Below, piece after piece: positions 53,626-61,555 of a stretch of DNA of 64,000 nt (positions are counted from its first letter, which is position 1; each line of letters starts with the position of its first letter). A program made the position numbers and the translations under genes. Origin of the DNA: a bacterium. Lineage in GTDB: Bacteria; Oederibacteriota; CAKKQC01. The stretch spans positions 1 to 64,000 of the forward strand of contig CAKKQC010000040.1 of assembly GCA_919901855.1 (NCBI GenBank), given 5' to 3'. The notes beneath the pieces are model-generated. The model was not told the origin of the DNA and searched no databases. It saw only the letters and a list, made by a program, of their open reading frames with translations.

Positions 53626-53714
53626 TTCAAGGTCGAAGTGCAACACTATGGGCATGATCCGCGCATCCTAGCGCGGAGGCCCTCATGCCCATAGTGTTGC
53701 ACTTCGTTCTTGAA
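53626..53714. repeat. 89-bp near-perfect palindrome
   Basis: Arms 53635-53657 and 53683-53705 are perfectly inverted over 23 bp (GAAGTGCAACACTATGGGCA...). They extend outward by TTCAAG/CTTGAA (53626-53631, 53709-53714) past a 3-bp mismatch, and inward by TCCGCGC/GCGCGGA (53658-53664, 53671-53677). The result is a cruciform-capable structure. An apparent ORF starting at 53685 lies inside it and is an artefact. It could be a small mobile element or a bidirectional terminator. Confidence 0.75.
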
Positions 53715-53730
53715 CTCGCGGATAGACCGC

Positions 53731-53818
53731 AGGGACATCCTTCGCCTTTTGCTCATACCCCCTCGCCGCCGAGCTCACTTAGGGAATCAGGTTTCGGGGT
53801 CATCCTTCGGATCATCGG
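53731..53818. repeat. partial copies of the dispersed inverted-repeat element
   Basis: AGGGACATCCTTCG (53731-53744) and GGGGTCATCCTTCGGATCATC... (53796-53818) match the end sequence of the element at 5951, in the same orientation. Both are truncated or degenerate. Confidence 0.5.
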
Positions 53819-53840
53819 CCAATACCCACCACATCAAGCA

Positions 53841-56483
53841 GTGGCTGGTCGGCGATCCGCAGGTTGGTGCCTGCTCGCCTTGTTGCTTGGGCTGTCTCCC
53901 GCAAGGGTGACCGCTGGGACGGGAATCATCACGACGGTCGCTGGAACGGGGAGTGGCACGTACAACGGCGATGGGATTGCTGCCACGACGGCGGGCGTGG
54001 AGCCGGCTGCGGTATTCGTGGACGCCGCAGGCCGCCTCTACATCTCCGAGTTCTACGGCCAACGAATTCGGAGAGTTGATCCCACAACGGGACTGATCAG
54101 CACGGTGGCCGGTACGGGGACGAAAGGCTACAACGGAGACGGAATAGCCGCAACTTCTGCGGACCTCGATAACCCCACCGCAATCTTCGTGGACGGCTCC
54201 GGGAACATCTACTTCGCTGAGGCCTCGAGCAACCGAGTCCGGCGAGTTGATGCCGGGACGGGCTTCATCAGCACGGTGGCCGGCACGGGGACCGCTGGCT
54301 ACAACGGAGACGCCATTTCAGCTACGGTGGCCAACCTGAGCTACCCGTCAGGGCTCTTTCTTGATCAATCAGGAAACATGTTCATCGCAGACAATGGCGC
54401 AGGTCGAATTCGCAGAGTCGACGCAAATGCGGGACTGATCAGCACTGTGGCTGGGACTGGGGTGGGGGGGTACAACGGGGACGGGATTGCCGCGACGACT
54501 GCACAGTTGAGTAATGTGGACCAGATCTGTTTGGACGCCTCAGGCAATCTCTACATCGCGGACTCGAGTAACTATAGGGTCAGGAAGGTGGATGCCGCCT
54601 CGGGCTTGATCACTACGGTGGCGGGAAGTGGGACGCGCGGCTACAACGGAGACGGAATTCCTGCGACCAGCGCGGACCTGGAATGGACCACCGGAGCATG
54701 GGTCGACCGCTGTGGGAACCTGTACATAGCGGACAACAACAACAGCTGGCGCGTCCGTAAGGTCGATGCGACAACGGGGCTTATCAGTACGGTGGCGGGC
54801 ACCGGCGTCAACGGATTCAATGGGGACGGCATTTCCGCGACCGCGGCGAACCTCAGTGAGCTCGGGAATGTTGTCACCGATTCGGCCGGCGTCCTCTACA
54901 TCGCCGACCATTTCGACTACCGCGTCCGGCGGGTGGATCTCACCTGCGCTCCCTTGACACCGGCGCTTGCCTGGGAGCGGACGTACAACAGCGCCGGCTC
55001 CAATGACGACGTCGCGAATGCCGTGGCGGTCGACTCGAGCGGCAACGCGGTCGTGGTTGGCTGGGAGGACCGGACCGACCTGGGCCAGGGCAGGAACTGG
55101 GCCATTCGCAGGTACAACACACAAGGGGACCTCCTGTGGTTCAGGGACTACGACGACCCGCTGCACGGCGATGAATTCGCCCGCGGTGTGGCGGTGGACT
55201 CCTCGGGCCATGTCCTCGCCGCCGGGATCCAGGACCCGTATCTCCAGACGAACACGCTCTCGGATTGGCTGGTTCGCCGGTACGATCCGGATGGAGTCCT
55301 GCTCTGGTCCCGGACCGAGAACGGCCCCGTGAACGGCCCGCCGTGGGGCAACGACAACGGCTTCGCCGTGGCGTCCGATCTCAGCGGGAGCGTGTACGTG
55401 GTCGGTGACTTTGCCTCGCCGACAGGATCGGGTGCGGACCTCTGCATCAGGAAGTACGCGGAGGACGGGACTCCCATCTGGACACGAACGGGCACTAGGA
55501 CGGGCGCAAGGGACAATGGGATTGCGCTCGGTGCCGCGGTCGCCCCTACGGGCGAGATCGTCGTCGTGGGGGAACAGACATGTTGCTGGCCCTCCATGCA
55601 GGGGGATTGGGTGGCCGAGAAGCTCAGTTCAGGGGGGGCCGTGCTCTGGTCCACGGTGTATACGGGGTCGCCAAGCGGCTGGGATTCCGGCACGGGCGTG
55701 GTCGTGGATGGAGATGGCAACCTGATCGTGTGCGGCCGCGAGGTGGCGCCAGGTGAGGGGATGAACGGTGTCGTCCTCAAGTACAGTCCTGCGGGGGACC
55801 TCCTCTGGAGGCGATCCCGCAATTCGCCCGGCAACTACGATGACCAGTACCGCGGCGTGGCTGTCGATGGGGAGGGCGACGTGATCGCGGTCGGGTTCGA
55901 GGGGGCGGCCGGCGGGCAAACCCACTGGATGATATCGGTCTTCAATCCAAGAGGGAACGCGCTGTGGACCTGGACCGGCAGTGGTGAGGGCCCCACGGAC
56001 CTTACGAATCCCAACGCCGGCCGGTATATCGATGTGGCTGTAGATGGAAGCGGGTTTGTGGTTGCCGGGACCGAGGCGGTGGCCGGGCAGGGCCTGAACT
56101 GGTCCATCCGGAAGTTCACATTTGGCGCATCGTCCGGGCCGGGCGCGGGACCGGGGTCGGGACCGGGCGGACCGGCACCGACGGTGGCAGTGAGGCATCT
56201 CGTGATCGCGCCGAACCGGATCGACCTGGGCGGCGGACAGACCCAGGTCAAGTTCCACCTCAAGGGCGATCCGGGCGGGGTGGCCGAGGTGCGGATTTAC
56301 GACGCATCCGGGGCGTTCATAGGGAAGATGACGGTCACGCTCAATGCGGGCGGAGTCGGAGAGGCCACGTGCACGGCGAACGGGATCGATGGGAGGAAGC
56401 TGGCGCCGGGAGCGTACTGGGTGCTGGCAACCGGCGGAGGCGTGAACGACAAGAAGCTGTTCTTCGTGGTGAAGAAGAAGTGA
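53841..56483 (+). CDS. secreted beta-propeller surface protein with FlgD-like C-terminus (module 3)
   Basis: 880 aa from GTG 53841, which gives a clean signal peptide (AGRRSAGWCLLALLLGLSPARV); the frame extends into the repeats at 53685 and is rejected there. Six NHL repeats of about 56 aa (each TGLISTVAGTG.GYNGDGI ... GNLYIADSSNYRVRKVD) make one propeller to residue ~370. Seven or so SBBP-like repeats (VAVDSSGNAVVVG, RRYDPDGVLLWSR) make a second to ~770. A GPGAGPGSGPGGP hinge precedes a FlgD-like Ig domain (ITIAPNRIDLGG-like, DGRKLAPGAYWVLAT). The NHL part looks less GC-rich than its neighbours, which may reflect transfer or repeat expansion. Coupled to a PorV-like gene. Confidence 0.85.
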   Translation: MAGRRSAGWCLLALLLGLSPARVTAGTGIITTVAGTGSGTYNGDGIAATTAGVEPAAVFVDAAGRLYISEFYGQRIRRVDPTTGLISTVAGTGTKGYNGDGIAATSADLDNPTAIFVDGSGNIYFAEASSNRVRRVDAGTGFISTVAGTGTAGYNGDAISATVANLSYPSGLFLDQSGNMFIADNGAGRIRRVDANAGLISTVAGTGVGGYNGDGIAATTAQLSNVDQICLDASGNLYIADSSNYRVRKVDAASGLITTVAGSGTRGYNGDGIPATSADLEWTTGAWVDRCGNLYIADNNNSWRVRKVDATTGLISTVAGTGVNGFNGDGISATAANLSELGNVVTDSAGVLYIADHFDYRVRRVDLTCAPLTPALAWERTYNSAGSNDDVANAVAVDSSGNAVVVGWEDRTDLGQGRNWAIRRYNTQGDLLWFRDYDDPLHGDEFARGVAVDSSGHVLAAGIQDPYLQTNTLSDWLVRRYDPDGVLLWSRTENGPVNGPPWGNDNGFAVASDLSGSVYVVGDFASPTGSGADLCIRKYAEDGTPIWTRTGTRTGARDNGIALGAAVAPTGEIVVVGEQTCCWPSMQGDWVAEKLSSGGAVLWSTVYTGSPSGWDSGTGVVVDGDGNLIVCGREVAPGEGMNGVVLKYSPAGDLLWRRSRNSPGNYDDQYRGVAVDGEGDVIAVGFEGAAGGQTHWMISVFNPRGNALWTWTGSGEGPTDLTNPNAGRYIDVAVDGSGFVVAGTEAVAGQGLNWSIRKFTFGASSGPGAGPGSGPGGPAPTVAVRHLVIAPNRIDLGGGQTQVKFHLKGDPGGVAEVRIYDASGAFIGKMTVTLNAGGVGEATCTANGIDGRKLAPGAYWVLATGGGVNDKKLFFVVKKK

Positions 56484-57907
56484 GGCGACGGCTGATCGGC
56501 GCAGTGTCCGTCGGATTCCTTGTCGCGGCCTCGGCGCTGGCGGAGGATCGGGTGGGCGTGACCGTGCTCCGCATGCCGTTGAGCGTCCGGCAAATGGGCA
56601 TGGGGAACGTGAGCTTGGGCGGGAGCGATGCGCTTCGGGCGTGGGCGAATCCGGCGGCGCTGGCGGACCTCGGGTCAACGGGCGAGGTCGCGCTGAACGG
56701 ATCGTCCATGTTCTCAGGCCAGCAGACGGCGGGTGGCGCGGCGGCCGGCTGGCGGGTCACGCCCCGGTGGTCCGTGGGGGCGCTGGCAGCGTATCACACG
56801 TTGAGCGCCCCGAACTTGGATGCGTCGGGGGCCGAATCCGGCGCGAAGCTCTCCCAGGATACGATGGCGGCTGGTGTTGGGACGGCGGTCCGGGTGGGCT
56901 GGCTGAGGGTCGGGGTCACGGCCAAGATGGTCTCCGAGAGTCTATCGGGAGACAGCGCCTCCGCGGTCGCGGCGGACGCGGGGGCAGTGGCGGGTCTCGG
57001 CGGGCTTGCGATCGGGCTGGCGGTGCGCAATGTCGGAACCCGGATCAGGAAGGTGGACGCGGTGTCGCCTGTGGCGGAGGCGCTGCCAACCGAGATTGGG
57101 GGCGGACTTGCGTATGCGCTGCCCATGGTTCCGGTCTCGGTGGCGGCGGAATACGCAATGCCGCAAGGACGCGATGCCTCCGCGGGAGTCGGGGCGGAGT
57201 GGCGCGCCTCCCGCGTCTTCGCGGTGCGTGCCGGAGCGGCCGGGCTTGGCGGTCCCGACGAGATCCAGATTACAGCGGGGCTATCGGTTCACTACGCCAG
57301 CATGTCCGTCGACTATGCCTTCGCGACGCACCCGCTGGGAGCGGCGAACCGGGTGAGCGTGTCCTACGGCTTTGGCAAGAGCGCAGCCGAGATCGAGGCC
57401 GACTGGGCGGCCCGACCCAAGCCCGAACCCAAGCCGGAACTGAAACCCGCGGCGCAATCGCCACCTCCGGCGGCGGCTGAGGCGCCCGCACCCTCGAAGC
57501 CTGCTGGGTTGCTGAACCTGGCCGTGTCTGAGTTTACGGCGCAGGGCGTTTCCGCAACCGATACTGCGGTCATCGCGGATATTCTCCGGTCCGAGCTGGT
57601 GAAGACGAACGCCTTCAACGTGGTTGAGAAGGCGAACATGGACAAGATCCTGGCGGAGCAGACGTTCCAGCAGACCGGATGCACGTCGGAGGAATGCGCG
57701 GTGAAGCTGGGGAAGCTCCTGAACGTCCAGCGGATGGTGGTCGGGAGCTTCGGCAAGCTTCTGGACAAGTACTTCGTCAACCTCAGGGTGGTGAACGTCG
57801 AGACAGGGCGGGTCGTCTACGGAGACACCGTGAACGGGCGCACTGTTGAGGAGATCCAGAAGGGCCTGAACGAGGTCGTCGCTCGGATCGCCAAGTCGGT
57901 CCGCTAA
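56480..57907 (+). CDS. PorV-like barrel fused to a CsgG/FlgO-like domain (module 3)
   Basis: 475 aa, GTG start (GTGA overlap). Signal peptide RRRLIGAVSVGFLVAASALA. Residues ~25-310 are a PorV/UPF0164-type barrel (LRMPLSVRQMGMGNVSLGGSD, ANPAALADLG, VDYAFATHPLGAANRVS). A Pro-rich linker PKPEPKPELKPAAQ leads to a CsgG-like domain at ~370-475: NLAVSEFTAQGVS, DILRSELVKTNAFNVVEKA, TGCTSEECAVKLGKLL, VVGSFGKLL, VVNVETGRVVYGD. CsgG-like domains form outer-membrane secretion pores or bind peptidoglycan-associated partners. The fusion in one chain with a barrel suggests a self-contained surface-export factor for the propeller protein; this is inference. Confidence 0.8.
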   Translation: MRRRLIGAVSVGFLVAASALAEDRVGVTVLRMPLSVRQMGMGNVSLGGSDALRAWANPAALADLGSTGEVALNGSSMFSGQQTAGGAAAGWRVTPRWSVGALAAYHTLSAPNLDASGAESGAKLSQDTMAAGVGTAVRVGWLRVGVTAKMVSESLSGDSASAVAADAGAVAGLGGLAIGLAVRNVGTRIRKVDAVSPVAEALPTEIGGGLAYALPMVPVSVAAEYAMPQGRDASAGVGAEWRASRVFAVRAGAAGLGGPDEIQITAGLSVHYASMSVDYAFATHPLGAANRVSVSYGFGKSAAEIEADWAARPKPEPKPELKPAAQSPPPAAAEAPAPSKPAGLLNLAVSEFTAQGVSATDTAVIADILRSELVKTNAFNVVEKANMDKILAEQTFQQTGCTSEECAVKLGKLLNVQRMVVGSFGKLLDKYFVNLRVVNVETGRVVYGDTVNGRTVEEIQKGLNEVVARIAKSVR

Positions 57908-57933
57908 CCCGCTTCAGCGGAGCGTGGGGAATT

Positions 57934-58037
57934 GCGGGACAACCTTCGGATTGCCGGATTCTCGGTGACGGAGCGTCGGGGGCTTCCGAGGTGAGCCAAG
58001 AAGGGGGAGCGGTAATCCGTTGATCTGAGGGAAGACC
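57934..58037. repeat. MITE-like element (copy B)
   Basis: Left end GCGGGACAACCTTCGGATTG... (57934-57965) matches the element at 5951. An inverted degenerate end (GTAATCCGTTGATCTGAGG..., 58012-58037) closes it. Same architecture, about 104 bp, no coding capacity. Lies between the module-3 barrel and the truncated cupin gene. Confidence 0.55.
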
Positions 58038-58063
58038 CGAAGTGATACGGAAAGGAGGCCGCG

Positions 58064-58251
58064 ATGGGAGGCGAACGGCCCGCGCCTGAGACGAAAGGCG
58101 TTACGGTGAAACTACTGTCAGCGCTCGACCTTGGCCCTGAAATCGAGGGCTTGGCGGGGCGCCAACTTCGAATGCGTATCGTGACCTTTGAACCCGGAGC
58201 CGTCTTCGGCCCGATGCACGACCACAAAGACAGGCCGGGCATGCAGAGGAG
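58064..58251 (+). pseudogene. truncated cupin-domain protein
   Basis: ATG 58064 preceded by AAAGGAGG. The first ~62 codons read as a small cupin: VTVKLLSALDLGPEIEG, RQLRMRIVTFEPGAVFG, MHDHKDRPG, the first cupin motif with two His. At about 58252 the frame runs into a copy of the dispersed repeat and ends 20 codons later. The second cupin motif and the rest of the barrel are missing. Best read as a gene disrupted by the repeat element. Confidence 0.65.
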
Positions 58252-58282
58252 GGGGACACCCTACGGATTGCCGGATTCTCGG
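58252..58282. repeat. single end of the dispersed element inside the cupin remnant
   Basis: GGGGACACCCTACGGATTGC... ending in GGATTCTCGG matches the left end of copy B at 24 or more positions. No inverted partner is evident within 100 bp. Confidence 0.55.
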
Positions 58283-58359
58283 AGCGGGATGTCAGGGCGG
58301 AAGCCCGGGTAGGCGGGAAGATCGCGCCCGCGGTCGCCGGTCCTCAAGCGGGGGAGGAG

Positions 58360-58965
58360 CTACTCGATGCGGCGCTCAAGACGGGACCGCTCCAGGAGGC
58401 CGATGTAGATTCCCCGGAGCTCGGGCCGGATCGACGCGGCGAAGGATTCGTCGAGCCCATTGGCCTGAATAAGCTTCTGGACGTCCGCCAGATCCAGGTC
58501 GCGATGACCCCACGTGCCGCTGGCGATCTTGAACTCGATCAGCGCGGGGAGCGTGGGGACCCGCACCGCACCGTGCCGGACCCACGATTCCGACGAGGGG
58601 TCGGGATAGGTGACCGGACTGCCCTCGGCTCCGGCCGGATCACCCGCCACGATCACGTCAACGTTCACGAGCAGATTCGGATCCCGGAAACTGCGCTTCA
58701 GCCCGGCGGCCCGAAGAACGAGGTCACGACCGAGCAGTGTCCGGTGCATGGTCTCGAGCCCTTGCGCGGTCGTCACGATGTTGATGTCTTCCGTGTACCG
58801 GGCGTACCCGTATTCGCGCACCGCCAGGGCTCCCACGACCCCGAAGGGAACGCCCTCCTCGTCGAGCCGGCGGGCGAGTACTTCGAGCGCGCTGGCGATG
58901 TCTTTCGCGTGCATGAAATCCCTCCTCAGGTCGGAGAGCAGTGATGCGGTCTGCGGGGCGGCCAT
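58360..58965 (-). CDS. nucleotidyltransferase-fold protein (AbiEii/MNT-like)
   Basis: 201 aa. The N-terminal half fits the minimal nucleotidyltransferase superfamily: LDEEGVPFGVVGALAVREYGYARYTEDINIVTT. The usual Gly-Gly is Val-Gly and the catalytic D-x-D is D-I-N, so one metal ligand is replaced. RVPTLPALIEFKIASGTWGHRDLDLADVQ (part) resembles the C-terminal half of AbiEii-type proteins. Possibly catalytically altered. No partner antitoxin gene lies beside it; the neighbours are a cupin remnant and a sugar isomerase-like gene. Confidence 0.65.
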   Translation of the reverse strand: MAAPQTASLLSDLRRDFMHAKDIASALEVLARRLDEEGVPFGVVGALAVREYGYARYTEDINIVTTAQGLETMHRTLLGRDLVLRAAGLKRSFRDPNLLVNVDVIVAGDPAGAEGSPVTYPDPSSESWVRHGAVRVPTLPALIEFKIASGTWGHRDLDLADVQKLIQANGLDESFAASIRPELRGIYIGLLERSRLERRIE

Positions 58966-59038
58966 GGCTTCTTCAGGATCCTCGTGCTGATTGTAGCAAT
59001 CCTACGTTGAGGTCGGGGAGGGCCTTGGGACCGTTGAA

Positions 59039-59836
59039 TCAGCCTGCGCGCTGGTAGGATTTGATGGTCGCGAGTTCGCGGGGGAGGTGGACCTCGGCGG
59101 GTTCCCAGCCGATCCACTCGCCGCTCAGGTAGCCCGCGTACTTGATGCCTTCCAGGAGTTCCACCGCCCGCTTGTGGTCGACTTCGCCCTGCCCGATCGG
59201 CTGAAGCTCGATCTTGCCGTCGCGGCAGATCCCGTCGTGGAAGTGGACGTGCCGGATCCAGGGCTTGACCAGCGAGAACGACTCGTCCACGGTGGCGCCG
59301 GGGGCGCGGCCCGGGTGCATGAAGTCCCAGTTCACGGCGAGCGCGGGGTGGTGCACCCGGCGCATGACCTCGGCCACGTAGGCGGGGTCCGACCAGTCGT
59401 CGTGCGTCTCGACGGCTACGACCACGTGCCGGTGCATGGCGTGATCCGCCACGGAGAGCAGGGCCTTGGCGACGTGCCGGATGGCGGCGTACCTCTGGAG
59501 GTCCTTGGCCAGCGAGCCGCCGAAGACTCGGATCGCGGGGGCGCCGACATCAGCCGCGAGATCGATGGCCCGCCGCATGATCTCGACCTGGGCTTCTGTT
59601 TCCGGGGGATTCGAGAACTGGCAGGAGGTGGCGATGCAGGCGAACGCGATGCCCGACTCCGCGGCCAGCCGCTTGAACTCCTGCCGCTGTTCCGCGGTGG
59701 ATTCGAGCTCGACGCCGTGGGCATGGCCCTCGGCGATCCTCGGCTCGATCCCGTCGTACCCGAGCCGCTTGGCCAGCGCGAGCATCCGGGGCAGGTCGAG
59801 CGTGGGGGTCGAGAAGCTCATGAACGAGTACTTCAC
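59039..59836 (-). CDS. sugar phosphate isomerase/epimerase-like (AP endonuclease 2 fold)
   Basis: 265 aa, GTG start (an in-frame ATG is 5 codons later). TIM barrel of the xylose-isomerase-like superfamily. Metal ligands are visible as Glu in VAVETHDDW, Asp in AVNWDFMHPGR, His in RHVHFHDG and Glu in LSGEWIGWEP. Such enzymes isomerise or epimerise sugars and inositol derivatives; the substrate is not known. Ends 52 bp before the TlpA gene, reading the same way as the PBP operon. Confidence 0.85.
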   Translation of the reverse strand: MKYSFMSFSTPTLDLPRMLALAKRLGYDGIEPRIAEGHAHGVELESTAEQRQEFKRLAAESGIAFACIATSCQFSNPPETEAQVEIMRRAIDLAADVGAPAIRVFGGSLAKDLQRYAAIRHVAKALLSVADHAMHRHVVVAVETHDDWSDPAYVAEVMRRVHHPALAVNWDFMHPGRAPGATVDESFSLVKPWIRHVHFHDGICRDGKIELQPIGQGEVDHKRAVELLEGIKYAGYLSGEWIGWEPAEVHLPRELATIKSYQRAG

Positions 59837-59888
59837 GGGGTCAGGCTCCGGTCGCCGCGGCGTCGCTTCGGAAGGCTGGGCTTCGTGA

Positions 59889-60503
59889 TCAGAGCAGGGG
59901 GGCGATGGTGGCTTCGAGGTACGTGTCGAGGTCGGGCCGGTAGCCCACGTGCTTCATGCGGAGATTCCCTTCCTTGTCGATCACGTACAGGGTCGGGATG
60001 CCGTAGACGCGGTACGCGGACTGCACGGCGCCGTCGGAGTCCATGAGGACCCGGAACGTGTAGCCGGTCTGGGAGAGAAAGCTCTTGATCTTCTCGGCGG
60101 ATTCCTGCTCGTTGATCGAGAGGACCACGACCTGCTCCGTCTGGTGCTTCTTCCAGTACTTCTCAAGGAGGGGCATTGTGCCGCGGCACGGGCCGCACCA
60201 TGTGGCCCAGAAATCGATGACCACGACCTTCTTGCCGCGGAAGTCGAGAAGCGAGACGGTCTTGCCGTCGGTGTCCTTGAGCGTGAACTCGGGCGCCGGG
60301 GCGGTCGAGGCGGTGCCGCCCGGCTTCTGCTTGCTCGCCTGGGCCTTGAGCGGCCCGGCGGTAGCGCCCGTCGTCCGCGGAACCCCGCCGGTGATCGACG
60401 AGCCGGGCGCCGGCAGTAGGACCGGCTCGTGGCTCTTCCAGAGGGCGAAGGCCGACACGGCGACGAGGGTCAGGACGGCGGCGACGGGGAGGGTGCGTTT
60501 CAT
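59889..60503 (-). CDS. TlpA-family thioredoxin-like protein
   Basis: 204 aa, ATG start (ATGA overlap with the upstream secreted-enzyme gene). One N-terminal anchor or signal (LPVAAVLTLVAVSAFALW), a Pro/Ser-rich spacer to ~70, then a thioredoxin fold with FWATWCGPCRGTMPLLEKYW active site and cis-Pro GIPTLYVID. It reduces or oxidises periplasmic thiols, e.g. in cytochrome c or cell-wall protein maturation. Confidence 0.9.
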   Translation of the reverse strand: MKRTLPVAAVLTLVAVSAFALWKSHEPVLLPAPGSSITGGVPRTTGATAGPLKAQASKQKPGGTASTAPAPEFTLKDTDGKTVSLLDFRGKKVVVIDFWATWCGPCRGTMPLLEKYWKKHQTEQVVVLSINEQESAEKIKSFLSQTGYTFRVLMDSDGAVQSAYRVYGIPTLYVIDKEGNLRMKHVGYRPDLDTYLEATIAPLL

Positions 60504-61555
60504 CGTGGCTCCATCTTACCGGACCCGCCCGGATTCCCCAAGAACCCGGGGGACTGGGCGCTCAGGAGCAGGCGGGCGACCAGGTCGACGGCGACGGTGA
60601 GCTGTTCGACCACCGGCCGGTGAAAGGCCGGATCGACCGCCCCGACATATCCTTCCCAGTTGCGGCGCGGATCGGCGGCCGCGCAGGCCTTCCGGTCGGC
60701 CTCGAGGACCACCGGGATGCGGGCGTAGGTGGCCCGGGCGGCCTCGAGGCAAAGGGGGAAGATCTCGCCGGGGGCCAGGAGGACCGGCTTGTGCCGGGCC
60801 TTCTTCACCTCGGCCGAGATCTCGGCCAGCCGTTCCTTGAGGTACCCGGACTCGAGCCGGGCGTGTACGTCGCCGCGTTCCCGGTCCGAGAAGATGAGAT
60901 TACCCGAGAACTGGCCCCGGTAGTTCGAGGTGATGTGGAGCGGCATGGTCAGGTCGGCGGTGTAGTGCGCGAGCCACGCCGCATGCCGCAGGGCCCGTTT
61001 GCGGTCGCCGGCTGCGACCGCACGGGCGAAAGCGCGCGCGTAGAGGAAGGGCTGGTACACGATCGAACCCGTGAAGAGCTCCATCCGGCCGTGGGCTTGC
61101 CGGAACGCCTCGATCGTCGGCGGCAGGGCGGTCCATAGCGGCGCCAGCCGGGCCGGGTCCCACGGCGGCGGATCGGCCGTGAACCTGGCGGTCGTGACCG
61201 CGGTGTCCTCGACCCGGGCGTCCTCGTCGGCCCATCCATCGGTCCCGAACGAGGACGCGAGCCGGTCCTCCAAGGCCGCGAGGATCGCGGGGTCGAGCTT
61301 CTCGATGTCGAGCCAGTGCTTGCACGCCTCGGCAGGAACCGGGTTCAGTCCGTCGGCGGCGACGACCTCGCGGTTGATGTCGCGCGTCGACCCCGCGAAG
61401 ATCCGGCGGGCGTCGTCGGGCAGTATCTGGATCGCGGCGGCGAGGACGAGGCGGTGGCCGTCGGAACCCCAGGCGAGTGCCGGGCGGGGACACGCGAGGG
61501 CGAGCAGGGCGGCGCCGGCGAGCGTCGTGGCGGTGCGCGCAAGCCGCCGGTTCAG
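60500..61555 (-). CDS. secreted S1/P1-nuclease or zinc-phospholipase-C-fold enzyme
   Basis: 351 aa. No ATG, GTG or TTG start is available without a 76-bp overlap. CTG at 61553-61555 overlaps the PBP stop as CTGA, like most junctions here, and gives a good signal peptide (NRRLARTATTLAGAALLALACPRPALA). The mature protein begins with Trp-Gly (AWGSDGHRLV), the zinc-binding N-terminus of this superfamily, and HWLDIE and LAHYTADLTMPLHIT supply further His/Asp ligands of the trinuclear zinc site. It cleaves nucleic acid or phospholipids; I cannot tell which. Confidence 0.75.
   Translation of the reverse strand: MNRRLARTATTLAGAALLALACPRPALAWGSDGHRLVLAAAIQILPDDARRIFAGSTRDINREVVAADGLNPVPAEACKHWLDIEKLDPAILAALEDRLASSFGTDGWADEDARVEDTAVTTARFTADPPPWDPARLAPLWTALPPTIEAFRQAHGRMELFTGSIVYQPFLYARAFARAVAAGDRKRALRHAAWLAHYTADLTMPLHITSNYRGQFSGNLIFSDRERGDVHARLESGYLKERLAEISAEVKKARHKPVLLAPGEIFPLCLEAARATYARIPVVLEADRKACAAADPRRNWEGYVGAVDPAFHRPVVEQLTVAVDLVARLLLSAQSPGFLGNPGGSGKMEPR

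Noticed and set aside
53685-53840. N-terminal extension of the propeller gene to ATG 53685
   Set aside because: Lies within a palindrome and repeat fragments; GTG 53841 gives a proper signal peptide.
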